From positions 620,001-684,000 of the forward strand of contig OY282386.1 of NCBI GenBank assembly GCA_958295945.1: a DNA stretch of 64,000 nt, written 5' to 3'. Position numbers and translations under genes: made by a program. This stretch comes from Candidatus Poribacteria bacterium. GTDB taxonomy: Bacteria; Poribacteria; WGA-4E; WGA-3G. Positions 8,914 through 18,806 of this stretch are shown one piece after another. Positions within the stretch are counted from its first letter, which is position 1, and the number at the start of each line of letters is the position of its first letter. Under the pieces are notes generated by a model. It was not told the origin of the DNA, did no database searches, and saw only the letters and a program-made list of their open reading frames with translations.

Positions 8914-9471
8914 ATGAAAATCACTTATTCCGGCCATAATCTCAAAATTACTGACGACTTACATGATTATATCATCAAACGTGCAGAGAGAATTGAATCC
9001 CGTTTCGGTGAGATGCATGAGTTTAATGTAATACTCAAAGCGGAAAAGCATCGATTTGAAGCTGAAGTCAAAGTTACGGCACCGAGAGTCTCATTCTTTG
9101 CGAATAACGAGACACATGATTTGATGACCGCATTAGACGGTGCTTCAGACAAAGTCCTCAAACAGATCCGTAAATACAAAGAAAAAGTAAAGGATAAACG
9201 CCATAATGTTCCCCATCGTGAGGTTGTTGAACAGTTGAATCCAGACAAATCTGATATTCCTGTAGATATAGATTTAGCTGATTCTCCTGTAATTGTTCCT
9301 GCAGGTGATAAGTTTGCTACAAAGCCGCTTACTGTAAATGAAGCAGCAACAGAACTTCACTCTTCGGGTGAAACTCTGTTGATGTTCTTAAATTCTGAAA
9401 CGCGTCAGGTGAACTTACTCTATCAATCTGATAATGGTGCGTATGGTTGGGTAGAACCGTCCTTTACGTAG
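8914..9471 (+). CDS. hpf: Long-form ribosome hibernation promoting factor
   Basis: 185 residues with GGGGAG ahead of the ATG. The N-terminal domain (1-95, MKITYSGHNLKITDDLHDYI) matches the YfiA/HPF fold that binds the 30S decoding site. After a linker, the C-terminal domain (about 138-185, KPLTVNEAATELHSSGETLL to GWVEP) is the dimerisation module of long HPF that pairs ribosomes into 100S particles. It lies 82 bp after rpoN, and coexpression with rpoN is common. Confidence 0.95.
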   Translation: MKITYSGHNLKITDDLHDYIIKRAERIESRFGEMHEFNVILKAEKHRFEAEVKVTAPRVSFFANNETHDLMTALDGASDKVLKQIRKYKEKVKDKRHNVPHREVVEQLNPDKSDIPVDIDLADSPVIVPAGDKFATKPLTVNEAATELHSSGETLLMFLNSETRQVNLLYQSDNGAYGWVEPSFT

Positions 9472-9590
9472 GCATATTGTATTTGGTTATTGAAATAGAT
9501 AGAAATAAATCTTGTTTAGCGCGCTCGGTGGGTGCACTATAACAACAGAATCTGGCAACTTGGTTTAGAAGAAATCCTTCAGGTATAAAT

Positions 9591-12248
9591 ATGACGAGTC
9601 TCCCAAAGATTTACGACCCTCATGAAATTGAGGGTAAATGGTACAAATATTGGCTAAGTCGCAATTTTTTCCATGCCGAAGCTACCTCCGACAAATCTCC
9701 TTACGCAATAGTGATCCCGCCTCCTAACATAACTGGTAGTCTACATATCGGACACGCCCTTGATAACACGCTTCAGGATTGCCTTATCCGTTGGCAACGT
9801 ATGCAAGGTCTAAACACATTATGGATGCCAGGAACAGATCATGCTGGTATTGTCACTGAACTGATCATGGAGCGAAAGTTGGCAGAAGAAGGATTGAGTC
9901 GAAACGAAATCGGACGTGAGAAATTTATTGAACGAATGTGGCTATGGAAAGTGGAATCTGCTGGTTATATCGTTTCACAACTACAACAACTCGGATGTTC
10001 ATGCGATTGGGAACGTGAACGGTTTACACTTGATGAAGGTCTGTCTAAAGCAGTTCGCACTGCATTTGTAAAACTCTTCAACCAAGGACTCATCTATCGG
10101 GACACCTATATGGTGAATTGGTGTCCACAATGTCATACTGCTGTGAGTAACCTTGAGGTAGAACCTATTGAGATTGATGGCAACTTCTATCACATTCGTT
10201 ATCCAGTAATAGACACTGAAATTGAGCTTGAAATTGCAACAACGCGACCTGAAACGATGTTAGGTGATACAGCAGTAGCTGTCCATCCTAATGATGAACG
10301 TTACCAACACCTCATCGGCAAAATGGTCCTCCTCCCTTTGTGTGATAGAGAGATTCCGATTATAGCGGATGAATATGTTGATACTGAATTTGGTACTGGT
10401 GCGTTGAAAGTAACACCTGCCCACGATGTCAATGACTATGAAATCGGACTCAGACACGATCTTGAACAACGAAATATCTTCACCACTGATGGACATATGA
10501 ATGAAGACGCAGGTGAGAGATACATTGGTCTATCTCGTTGGGATTGCCGGAAACAGGTTATTGAGGATTTGAAGAAAGATGACTACCTTGTCAAAATAGT
10601 TCCACATCGGCATGCAGTTGGACACCATGATAGGTGCAACACAATAGTTGAACCTGCCATATCATTACAATGGTTTATGAATGTACGTCCACTCGCTGAT
10701 CGTGCGATAGAGGCAACTAAAAACGGAGACATCACATTTATTCCTGAGCGTGAGACCTCAAGGTTTTATCACTGGATGGAGAATATCGAACCGTGGCCAA
10801 TTTCACGACAAAGATGGTGGGGACATCGACTCCCAATATGGTATTGCAATTCGTGTGAAGAAGTTACTGCTGTAATGGATATACCTGAAAAGTGCCCATG
10901 TGGTTCAACAGATTTTCACCAGGATGAAGATGTGTTAGACACCTGGTTCAGTTCAGGATTGTGGCCATTCTCAACTATGGGGTGGCCAGAAGAAACCGAT
11001 GAGTTGAATACTTTTTATCCGACATCAGTGCTTGTCAGTGGGTGGGATATTCTGTTCTTTTGGGTAGCTCGGATGATAATGTTAGGACTTGGGTGTATGG
11101 ATGAAGTTCCGTTCCGAACTGTCTACCTTCATGGACTTGTTGCGGATGAGAAGGGACAGAAGATGAGTAAATCTAAAGGAAACAGCATCGATCCTATAGA
11201 GACTATTGAGAAATATGGAACAGATGCATTTCGCTTTGCTCTTGCTAATGCAAGTACACCTATTCCTTATGTTGCATTACCAGAATCTCAGATTGAATCA
11301 GGCAGAAGGTTCGCGAATAAAATATGGAATGCAGCACGGTTCCTATTGATGAATATGGAAAAATATCCATTCCCTGCAGATGGTGTTGATGACGATGAGC
11401 AACTCCCATTAGAAGTATTATGGATACAAAGCAGACTAAATTATACAATAAAAACAACGACAGATGCATTGGAGAACTTTCGATTTCATGAAGTTGCACA
11501 GACTCTTTATGCTTTTCTGTGGCATGAATTCTGTGATTGGTATCTTGAATTTGCTAAACAGCGACTATCAAACGATGAGCCTCAGGCATTATGGGTTGCG
11601 GCTGATGTCTTAGAACAGATTATGCGTTTACTCCACCCATTGATGCCATTTATCACAGAAGAAATATGGCAGCAACTCCCCCATAGCAGTCAGGGAGATT
11701 CTCCTGATGAGAATGCATCTGTTACTGTTGCACCATGGCCTAAACCTTCAACTCAAAATCAATCAGTAGAAGACACGATGGATGCACTTATGAAGGTAAT
11801 AGATAATATTAGAAGCATTCGTGGTGAGTTGAATGTGCCAATAGGCGCAGGTGTGGAAGTCCACATACAATCACCAAATGCTGAAATTCGGGAACGACTT
11901 GAAGCCTATCTTGAACACTATCTACCGGCTTTCACGCGTGTGGAATCCATTACAATTGCAGAAACTCTACCAAAACCTCCCTCATCTGCAGAGGCAGTCA
12001 TAGGAGAAATGGCAATCTATATACCTTTGGCAGGAGTGATTGATCTTGAGGCAGAAAAAGCGCGGCTTACCAAACGGCATCAACAGACTGCAAAAGATGT
12101 TGTGGCAGCACAGAAAACCTTAGAAAATCCGAACTTTATTGAACGTGCACCAGAAAATGTTGTTGCGCAAAAACGTGACCTTCTTGAGAGGTTGTTGATT
12201 GAACAAGAAAAATTAGAACGAAGTTTGTCATCAATCGCCTCTTCATAA
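9591..12248 (+). CDS. valS: Valyl-tRNA synthetase
   Basis: 885 residues, normal for ValRS. HIGH motif at about 52-55 (SLHIGHALDNTLQD), KMSKSKGN at 524-531, and an editing (CP1) domain with TTRPETMLGDTAVAVHP. The zinc-binding-like cysteines NSCEE and CPCGS lie around 420-440. The C-terminal coiled coil typical of ValRS is present (about 815-885, KARLTKRHQQTAKDVV). It charges tRNA-Val in the cytoplasm. Only a weak AGG precedes the ATG. Confidence 0.97.
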   Translation: MTSLPKIYDPHEIEGKWYKYWLSRNFFHAEATSDKSPYAIVIPPPNITGSLHIGHALDNTLQDCLIRWQRMQGLNTLWMPGTDHAGIVTELIMERKLAEEGLSRNEIGREKFIERMWLWKVESAGYIVSQLQQLGCSCDWERERFTLDEGLSKAVRTAFVKLFNQGLIYRDTYMVNWCPQCHTAVSNLEVEPIEIDGNFYHIRYPVIDTEIELEIATTRPETMLGDTAVAVHPNDERYQHLIGKMVLLPLCDREIPIIADEYVDTEFGTGALKVTPAHDVNDYEIGLRHDLEQRNIFTTDGHMNEDAGERYIGLSRWDCRKQVIEDLKKDDYLVKIVPHRHAVGHHDRCNTIVEPAISLQWFMNVRPLADRAIEATKNGDITFIPERETSRFYHWMENIEPWPISRQRWWGHRLPIWYCNSCEEVTAVMDIPEKCPCGSTDFHQDEDVLDTWFSSGLWPFSTMGWPEETDELNTFYPTSVLVSGWDILFFWVARMIMLGLGCMDEVPFRTVYLHGLVADEKGQKMSKSKGNSIDPIETIEKYGTDAFRFALANASTPIPYVALPESQIESGRRFANKIWNAARFLLMNMEKYPFPADGVDDDEQLPLEVLWIQSRLNYTIKTTTDALENFRFHEVAQTLYAFLWHEFCDWYLEFAKQRLSNDEPQALWVAADVLEQIMRLLHPLMPFITEEIWQQLPHSSQGDSPDENASVTVAPWPKPSTQNQSVEDTMDALMKVIDNIRSIRGELNVPIGAGVEVHIQSPNAEIRERLEAYLEHYLPAFTRVESITIAETLPKPPSSAEAVIGEMAIYIPLAGVIDLEAEKARLTKRHQQTAKDVVAAQKTLENPNFIERAPENVVAQKRDLLERLLIEQEKLERSLSSIASS

Positions 12249-12280
12249 ACAAAGTGTATAGCAATTCAATTATAGATAAT

Positions 12281-12697
12281 ATGGCAATTGAAAATAACAA
12301 CCGATGTTTTGTATGCGGAATGAAAAATCCGTATGGCTTACAAGTCAATCCTGAAGTTATAGATTCGGGTGCTGCTGTTCACATAGAATGCACACCACCC
12401 GAACATTTACAGGGATGGGCGAACATCCTTCACGGTGGTATAATAAGTACGCTATTAGATGAGGCTATCACACACATCGGTATAGGAACATACAATGGTC
12501 CGGCAGTTACAGCACAACTTGAAGTGCGTTTTCGGAAACCAGCACCGACTGGTGTGAAACTCTATGTATCCGCAGAAAGAATTAAAGTATCACGACATCT
12601 GATTGAGGCAAAGGCAGAAATAAAACTGAGTGATGACACCTTAATTGCGACGGGAATTGGCAAGGTCATGCCAGTTGACGAAAGTTTTGCCATATAA
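12281..12697 (+). CDS. PaaI-like hotdog-fold acyl-CoA thioesterase
   Basis: 138 residues from the ATG at 12281. CFVCGMKNPYGLQV, then LQGWANILHGGIISTLLDEA (the HGG active-site helix of the PaaI/YigI thioesterases), then VTAQLEVRFRKPAP. This pattern marks the hotdog thioesterase family hydrolysing acyl-CoA; the substrate is unknown. An upstream GTG at 12254 would add nine non-family residues. It lies 33 bp after valS and may share its transcript. Confidence 0.85.
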   Translation: MAIENNNRCFVCGMKNPYGLQVNPEVIDSGAAVHIECTPPEHLQGWANILHGGIISTLLDEAITHIGIGTYNGPAVTAQLEVRFRKPAPTGVKLYVSAERIKVSRHLIEAKAEIKLSDDTLIATGIGKVMPVDESFAI

Positions 12698-12789
12698 ATT
12701 TCTATTGTTGAAGTGTTTTCAACCTTGATTTATTGCCGCAATCACACATTGTTCAATAATCGTGATTACCGAAAGGCTTGCAGGTTAAT

Positions 12790-14463
12790 ATGGATAATGA
12801 ATCAGATATTCCTGTCCTGAATTCAACAGTGTCTTCGGATTGGTGGACTGATGTTCTCATCATCGGAAGTGGTGCAGCAGGACTACGTGCGGCACTTGCA
12901 GCAAGTGAGAGTGCTACTGTTACGCTCATCACGAAGGCCACCCTCAAAGAGAGTAATACCCTTTACGCACAAGGCGGAATCGCCGTCGCAATGAATATTG
13001 ATGACACTGTTGACCTGCATGTTGAAGATACATGCAGTGCTGGGTGTGGCCTTTGCGATGTTGATGTTGTGGAAACAATGGTTTCTGAAGGAATTCCGCG
13101 AGTCAAGGAACTGTTAGGCTGGGGGGCAAATTTTGATTGGGAGGGTGCTCTGCCCCGTTTTACACAGGAAGCAGCACATAGCCGTAAGAGAATTGTACAC
13201 AAAGGAGATGCAACTGGCAGGGAAACAACCGATGTTCTTGTCCAACGTGTGCTAAACACAGACCGCATACGCGTCATATCAGATGCTTTTGCTGTTGATC
13301 TCCTTACCGATACATCATCAGTATCAAAAGACGATAAAGTTACATGCTATGGAGTTTCCGCTATCGTAGCGGGTGAGTTGATATGTCTGTATGCAAAAGC
13401 GACAATCCTTGCGACCGGAGGATTAGGTCGTCTTTATCCGTGCACCTCAAATCCAGAAGTCGCAACAGGTGATGGTTTCGCAGCCGCTTGGCGTGCTGGC
13501 TGTGAGATGATTGATATGGAGTTCGTACAGTTTCATCCAACTACGCTTTTCCTTGACGGTGCCCCCAATTTTCTCATTTCTGAAGCAGTACGTGGGGAAG
13601 GTGGTCGACTTATCAACATTCGTGGGGAACGTTTCATGGACAAATACCATGAAAGAGGCGAACTTGCACCGCGTGATGTCGTCAGTCGTGCCATTCAAAA
13701 TGAAATGTTCCTGACTGACTTCCCTTGTGTTTATCTTGATATCACACATAAACCTGCAGATTTTATCCTTGAGAGATTTCCAACTATATCATCTACGACA
13801 GAACGTTATGGATTGGATATTAGTATAGACTTAATCCCAGTTAGACCGGGTGCACATTTTATGATGGGTGGTGTGCGAACTAATTCCGATACGGAAACAA
13901 ACATTGCTGGTCTCTATGCGTGTGGTGAAGTTGCATGCACTGGGGTGCATGGGGCAAACCGTTTAGCAAGTAATTCTCTGTTAGAGTGTCTGGTCTTTGG
14001 TGTTCGTGCAGGAAACAACGCTGCAGCATACGCAAAATCACAGACAACTCTGTCTCCACCATCAATACCGATACCTGACTGCCAATCAACTACTTTGATT
14101 GATGGAATAAACGATGATACAATAGTCGCCATTAAAGATGCAATTAGAGAAACACTATGGGAAAACGTTGCGATTGAACGTGATGGTGAGGGATTAGACC
14201 TTACACTTTCTGATTTGGATGAAATTGGGACAGAAATAGGGGTTCTTCCATCTTCATCCATGCCGCTTCACACAACTGATGTAGGATTATGTGAGTCAAT
14301 CAATATGCTCAATGTAGCGTGGTTAATAACACATGCAGCGTGGTTACGAACTGAAAGCCGTGGTGCTCATTATCGCGCGGATTTCCCCGATCAAGATGAT
14401 AATGAGTGGAATAGTCGTATCATCCTAACCGGGGAAAATGTTCCTGAAATTGTTAAACTGTAA
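12790..14463 (+). CDS. nadB: L-aspartate oxidase
   Basis: 557 residues. The FAD dinucleotide-binding motif DVLIIGSGAAGLRAALAA is near the N-terminus, followed by the flavoprotein pattern TLYAQGGIAVA, EFVQFHPTTL, and GVHGANRLASNSLLECLVFG near 400. NadB converts L-aspartate to iminoaspartate for NAD synthesis. NadB and SdhA/FrdA are related, but there is no SdhB/C/D neighbour and the ASNSLLE stretch favours NadB. The partners nadA and nadC are not nearby. ATG at 12790 is used because AGG lies just upstream. Confidence 0.93.
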   Translation: MDNESDIPVLNSTVSSDWWTDVLIIGSGAAGLRAALAASESATVTLITKATLKESNTLYAQGGIAVAMNIDDTVDLHVEDTCSAGCGLCDVDVVETMVSEGIPRVKELLGWGANFDWEGALPRFTQEAAHSRKRIVHKGDATGRETTDVLVQRVLNTDRIRVISDAFAVDLLTDTSSVSKDDKVTCYGVSAIVAGELICLYAKATILATGGLGRLYPCTSNPEVATGDGFAAAWRAGCEMIDMEFVQFHPTTLFLDGAPNFLISEAVRGEGGRLINIRGERFMDKYHERGELAPRDVVSRAIQNEMFLTDFPCVYLDITHKPADFILERFPTISSTTERYGLDISIDLIPVRPGAHFMMGGVRTNSDTETNIAGLYACGEVACTGVHGANRLASNSLLECLVFGVRAGNNAAAYAKSQTTLSPPSIPIPDCQSTTLIDGINDDTIVAIKDAIRETLWENVAIERDGEGLDLTLSDLDEIGTEIGVLPSSSMPLHTTDVGLCESINMLNVAWLITHAAWLRTESRGAHYRADFPDQDDNEWNSRIILTGENVPEIVKL

Positions 14464-14477
14464 TTTGTGTATCTATT

Positions 14478-16724
14478 CTATTGATCGAGTTGCCCAAGAA
14501 TAGGTGTGTCTCCATTCTTTTTGTTCAAGTCAAATGCAGAATTAACTGCTGGCACTTCAGGTTGACCGTAGATCTCAACGTAATTGTCATAACTGTTGAT
14601 GACTTTTTTGATGTGAAGACGAGTCTCTCTAATGGTTATCTTTTCAACGAACTCATCAAGGTCTTTGATCTTTTTCGTTTCCAACCATCGCTTCATTCTA
14701 CCAGGTCCACCATTGTAAGCACCAGAAACCAACATGGCATTCCCATCAAACATATCGTTGAGATCATCTATATATTTTGTTCCCAACCGAATGTTTATAT
14801 CAGGTATCTTCAGCATAGATGAACTGAAACGACTTATTTTGAGTTTCCGTGCGATCTCTCTACCGGTTGCCGGCATTATCTGCATCAATCCAATCGCACC
14901 TGCCCAACTGATCGCATCTGTCCTATATCTGCTTTCTTCTAAGATCATAGCATAGATTAAAGCCTTATCAACCTTATACGCTTTAGCGTACTTCTCAACC
15001 GATGATTCATAATGTAAAGGATAGAGTTTCTTACGAAATTTTACCAATTCATCAGTTGCTTGAAATTTAAAGGATGTGCTGAGCAGTGCCTTATCCGCAA
15101 TTTCACGCGCCTTGTCATATAATGAAAGTTTCTCATAGGACTGAATCAATGCGTAGTAACATTCCTGTGCTGCATCCGGTGTTTCATTGATAAAACGTGA
15201 TAACAGATAAACAACATCTTCGTAAAGTCTAAGTTTCATCAATGTAGTAAGTTGCTCAGGACATTTCTTTTCATCAGGTAGTTCTGCATCCGGTATTGCT
15301 TTCAGTTCTAATTCAGATGTTGTGATATTCAAGAGTGCTTTTGCCCTTGCACTGTAATACCAATATCGCGCTTTGGCAACATCTTGATAAATTTCTTTTG
15401 CCAGTTCGGGTTTATTCTGTCGTTCCCGAATTTTTGCCATCCAAAAATGTGCACCCATTGCGTATCGATTGCCAGGGAAGTTCTTTTTTAGTCCTTCAAA
15501 AGCCTTGTAACTCTCTTCATACTTTTTTTCGTCAAACCTTTGCCATCCAATACGCCAGGCTGCCCAATCGGCAAAATCACTACTGGGTTTAACCTCAATT
15601 AACCTTGAAAACGCATTTAGCATCAACTCTGATTTTTCTCTTTGTTGGTGAATCGTAGCGATATCGTAGAGAGCGTCATCGACTAGTTCACTCCACTGAT
15701 ATGTCTTTACAAAATTTTCAAGACGAATTACAGCAGTTGTTAGGCTTCCCTTATTCCTATAGACTTGCGCTATTTGGTAATGTGCGCGTGTTAAATAATC
15801 TGATTTAGAACCGAGTGACACAACTGCGTTATAGTTCTTAATTGCAGTATTATGCCACTTTCGTCCCTGATTGCTCAGACCGAGATGGTAGAGAGCACGA
15901 CCTTTCTGTTTCAAATCATTACTGTTCGCGAGCTTTGTAAACTCATTGACAGCTGTTCTATAGTTTCTCTGGTAATATTCAACTAAACCGCAATTAAATC
16001 TATCATTGACAGTCAATTTTAGCGATTGACGTGAACGTGCCAGCATTTTCAACTTACCGACAGCGTCATCAGCGACTGAATCTGATTGTTTCTCATTGAT
16101 GAGTTGTTGATGTATTTTAAATGCTTCAGAATAATTACCCAAACCCTCTTCACACCGACCTAATGCATAAGTCGCCTCACGAGCGAAAGTAGGATGATCG
16201 GTTATATCTACTAATACAACCTTTGCTTCTTTATATTGCCTATATTTTATATGGAGTTGAGCTACGTTCCATTTTGCTTCATTCAAATAAATACTCTCTG
16301 GGTAATTGTTGATAAGTTGCATGTACCATTTTATGGCTTTTGTATTGTTCTTCATACCAACATACAACTTTGCTAACCGATAGGCTGCACTGTCAGCAAG
16401 TGGATAGTCGTCTGTAACTACTCTTACATAGTATCCAACAGCTTTAGGCCGATTCTTCATTTTTTCATAGTAGAAACCGAGTGCATGATATATTTCAAGT
16501 TTTTCTATCCTTGACAAATCAGTTTGTAATAAACTTTCTAATTTTGGTACTGCTCGTTTGAAATCATTCTTATCTACCAATGCAAACGCAGCATCACGAA
16601 TGGGATTGTAATCTTCTTCAGCAGAAATGGGAACACCAACACTTAAGCAAATAATTGCAAGTACTAATGAGCCAAGAAGATATTGCAGATATTTTGTGAT
16701 ATGTTTCTTGACAATTGAGTACAT
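14478..16724 (-). CDS. Periplasmic soluble lytic murein transglycosylase with TPR-like repeats
   Basis: 748 residues with a signal peptide (about 13-36). The middle is a long array of TPR-like helices (for example CEEGLGNYSEAFKIHQQLI). The C-terminal SLT domain has ILEESRYRTDAISWAGAIGL followed by MQIMPATG, with catalytic Glu near residue 595, and AYNGGPGRMKRWL. It would cleave MurNAc-GlcNAc bonds to 1,6-anhydro products. The Slt70 layout (alpha-solenoid then SLT) fits. It converges tail-to-tail with nadB, leaving 14 bp. Confidence 0.93.
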   Translation of the reverse strand: MYSIVKKHITKYLQYLLGSLVLAIICLSVGVPISAEEDYNPIRDAAFALVDKNDFKRAVPKLESLLQTDLSRIEKLEIYHALGFYYEKMKNRPKAVGYYVRVVTDDYPLADSAAYRLAKLYVGMKNNTKAIKWYMQLINNYPESIYLNEAKWNVAQLHIKYRQYKEAKVVLVDITDHPTFAREATYALGRCEEGLGNYSEAFKIHQQLINEKQSDSVADDAVGKLKMLARSRQSLKLTVNDRFNCGLVEYYQRNYRTAVNEFTKLANSNDLKQKGRALYHLGLSNQGRKWHNTAIKNYNAVVSLGSKSDYLTRAHYQIAQVYRNKGSLTTAVIRLENFVKTYQWSELVDDALYDIATIHQQREKSELMLNAFSRLIEVKPSSDFADWAAWRIGWQRFDEKKYEESYKAFEGLKKNFPGNRYAMGAHFWMAKIRERQNKPELAKEIYQDVAKARYWYYSARAKALLNITTSELELKAIPDAELPDEKKCPEQLTTLMKLRLYEDVVYLLSRFINETPDAAQECYYALIQSYEKLSLYDKAREIADKALLSTSFKFQATDELVKFRKKLYPLHYESSVEKYAKAYKVDKALIYAMILEESRYRTDAISWAGAIGLMQIMPATGREIARKLKISRFSSSMLKIPDINIRLGTKYIDDLNDMFDGNAMLVSGAYNGGPGRMKRWLETKKIKDLDEFVEKITIRETRLHIKKVINSYDNYVEIYGQPEVPAVNSAFDLNKKNGDTPILGQLDQ

Positions 16725-17129
16725 CTATTTAAAAAAAAACGGTTTTCTTCCGCTTTTTCCTCCTAATTTGAATTTTCATCAAATTTCTATTTGTGATCTG
16801 TATCACTTTAACGTTGTAAAGTTCTATTTTATTACACTAAAATAGTAATTATAACGTTACATGGTGGTGAATGGCAACAAAAAATGAAATTGATGTATTG
16901 CTACAAGTTGTCAAACCATCATTGTTAGACAGGATTCCAACCCGTTTTGCCTACTCATCATTCGTAAATTCATAGAACCAAATAAACCCAATAATCTTAC
17001 CATTTAGTCTTGACTTTATCCTTAAAAATAGTTTAACATGAAGGAAGAAAATTGTTAATTTCTCACACTTAATCTTAAAGTATGTGAGAAAATAGATATA
17101 TACGAACTACATCATATAAAGGTTATTGA
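16725..17129. other. Gap between divergent transglycosylase and EutN operons
   Basis: This intergenic stretch should hold promoters for both divergent transcripts. A 9-bp inverted repeat TTTCTCACA/TGTGAGAAA is at 17059-17091. A 34-codon frame at 16871-16975 is not convincing. Nothing else was recognised. Confidence 0.5.
17059..17091. promoter_or_regulatory. Inverted repeat in the leader of the EutN-kinase-regulator operon
   Basis: TTTCTCACA (17059-17067) and TGTGAGAAA (17083-17091) are perfect 9-bp arms with a 15-nt loop, 39 bp before the EutN start. It could be an operator, perhaps for the operon's own response regulator, or an RNA hairpin. Confidence 0.4.
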
Positions 17130-17417
17130 ATGATTCTTGGAAAGGTTACGGGGACAGTCGTTGCTACACAGAAAGATGAGAAACTTGTCGGTAGTAAATT
17201 GTTGATTGTCCAAGATGTCAATTTAGATGGAGAATTAGAACGGAAGTATACTGTTGCTGTGGACGCTGTCGGTGCTGGCATCGGAGAAATCGTGTTGATT
17301 GCTACAGGTAGTTCAGCGCGTCAGACCAGTGTGACCAGTAACAAACCGGTTGATGGTGTTGTCATGGCGATCGTTGATACCATTGAAATCTCTGGCGAAA
17401 TCCGTTACATGAAATAG
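17130..17417 (+). CDS. EutN/CcmL-family microcompartment vertex protein (stand-alone)
   Basis: 95 residues, the normal length of the pentameric shell vertex proteins. MILGKVTGTVVATQKDEKLVG and VDAVGAGIGEIVLIATGSSAR match the EutN/CcmL fold, whose pentamers cap microcompartment vertices. No hexameric BMC shell gene or encapsulated enzyme is in the window. Instead it overlaps a histidine kinase gene by one base (TAGTG). A regulatory or orphan role, or a shell encoded elsewhere, are both possible. Confidence 0.9.
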   Translation: MILGKVTGTVVATQKDEKLVGSKLLIVQDVNLDGELERKYTVAVDAVGAGIGEIVLIATGSSARQTSVTSNKPVDGVVMAIVDTIEISGEIRYMK

Positions 17418-18784
17418 TGAGAACGACTGATATGGAACAGACACAATTGTTCCAGGAAAAAGCAGTCGATGATGAACTGCCGTTAAAACTGGAGTTAATC
17501 AAGCAAATCGGGTGGTTAGTACGATTGCGTTGGATCGCAATTGCCGGTGTGTTTTTCACCGTTACTGTGGTTAATTTAGCACAGAACATGATAGTACGTC
17601 CCGTTCCACTCTATATCATTGCCGCGTTAATGGTGCTCTATAACTTTGAGCCACGGATGTATCGCAAGGCACCAGAGCAGCAACGACTCAAATCTATAAA
17701 ACGCCAAGCCTGCATCCACATTATCCTTGACCTGCTGTCATTGACTGCACTCATACACTTCAGCGGCGGTGTTGAAAATCCCTTCATATTTTATTTTATC
17801 TTTCATCTGGTTATTGCAAGTATCATCTTGTCAAAACGAGTCAGTTATGTTTTAGCGGGTCTGAATACACTCCTGTTGAGTTCCCTCATTTGTCTTGAAT
17901 ATTTTGAAATTATTCCACACAATCCTCTGAATAATTTTATAACTGAGGAACTCTACCGAAACCGGTTTTATATATTCGGAGTTCTATTTGTCTTCACAAG
18001 CACGCTCTTCTTTTCTGTTTATTTGGCGACTACTATCACACAAACAGCAAGAGAACGGGAAGCAGATAGAAAAAGGATGGAGCACCAACTCATTGCTTCT
18101 GAAAAAATGGCAGCTATCGGTGAACTTGCAGCAGGAGTTGCGCATGAAATAAACAACCCGCTGGATGGTTTGCTGAACTGCATTTTGCGTATACAACGAA
18201 ATCCTAATAATATCCCGCAAACCCAAGAATATCTTGATTTAATGGAGGAGGCAATTCATAGAATAGAAGCCACAATCGGAAAGTTGCTTGATTTCTCACG
18301 TCCCCATGAATTATCGCTTTCTGCTATAAATCTCAATGATGTCGTAAATGAAACAATTGGTCTGATTGAATACGGTGCCTCTGAAAAAGGAATACAAATT
18401 GAAAAAGACTTTCAAGAGAGTATATCACTCATCCACGGTGATAAACATCTTTTGGAGCAAGTCATTCTCAACTTATCCTTAAATGCAATCACAGCAATGC
18501 CTGATGGTGGGAAATTAGAGTATGGTACTGGTGAATTACAATTGGATCCGTTATTGTCAAAACCCGGTGTTTATGTAAGTGTAATTGATACAGGTGTCGG
18601 TATAGCAGAATCAGTGAAAGAGAGAATCTTTGAACCGTTTTATACATCACACATTACTGAAAAAGGCACGGGACTCGGTCTTACTGTTTCTGATCGTATA
18701 ATCAGACAACATAAAGGAATCATTGAGGTAGAGAGTGAACAAGGACAGGGCACAACATTCACAGTAAAATTGCCCATTGCATAG
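17417..18784 (+). CDS. Membrane histidine kinase
   Basis: 455 residues from GTG at 17417; an ATG at 17432 is an alternative. About six membrane segments lie between residues 38 and 205, with no recognised extracytoplasmic sensor domain. The HisKA domain has GELAAGVAHEINNPL with phospho-acceptor His243. The HATPase_c domain has the N-box NLSLNAITAMPDGG, then DTGVGI, and ends with GTGLGLTVSDRI. This is the NtrB-like kinase class. It is coupled to the EutN gene upstream and to an NtrC-like regulator 22 bp downstream, its presumed partner. Confidence 0.93.
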   Translation: MRTTDMEQTQLFQEKAVDDELPLKLELIKQIGWLVRLRWIAIAGVFFTVTVVNLAQNMIVRPVPLYIIAALMVLYNFEPRMYRKAPEQQRLKSIKRQACIHIILDLLSLTALIHFSGGVENPFIFYFIFHLVIASIILSKRVSYVLAGLNTLLLSSLICLEYFEIIPHNPLNNFITEELYRNRFYIFGVLFVFTSTLFFSVYLATTITQTAREREADRKRMEHQLIASEKMAAIGELAAGVAHEINNPLDGLLNCILRIQRNPNNIPQTQEYLDLMEEAIHRIEATIGKLLDFSRPHELSLSAINLNDVVNETIGLIEYGASEKGIQIEKDFQESISLIHGDKHLLEQVILNLSLNAITAMPDGGKLEYGTGELQLDPLLSKPGVYVSVIDTGVGIAESVKERIFEPFYTSHITEKGTGLGLTVSDRIIRQHKGIIEVESEQGQGTTFTVKLPIA

Positions 18785-18806
18785 ATACACATTTATGAGG
18801 AAAGAA

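Noticed and set aside
12790-14463. NadB as a succinate dehydrogenase/fumarate reductase flavoprotein
   Set aside because: No iron-sulfur or membrane-anchor subunit genes are nearby and the ASNSLLE motif favours L-aspartate oxidase.
16871-16975. 34-codon frame starting MATKNEIDVLL
   Set aside because: No convincing ribosome-binding site, no family match, and its length is expected by chance.
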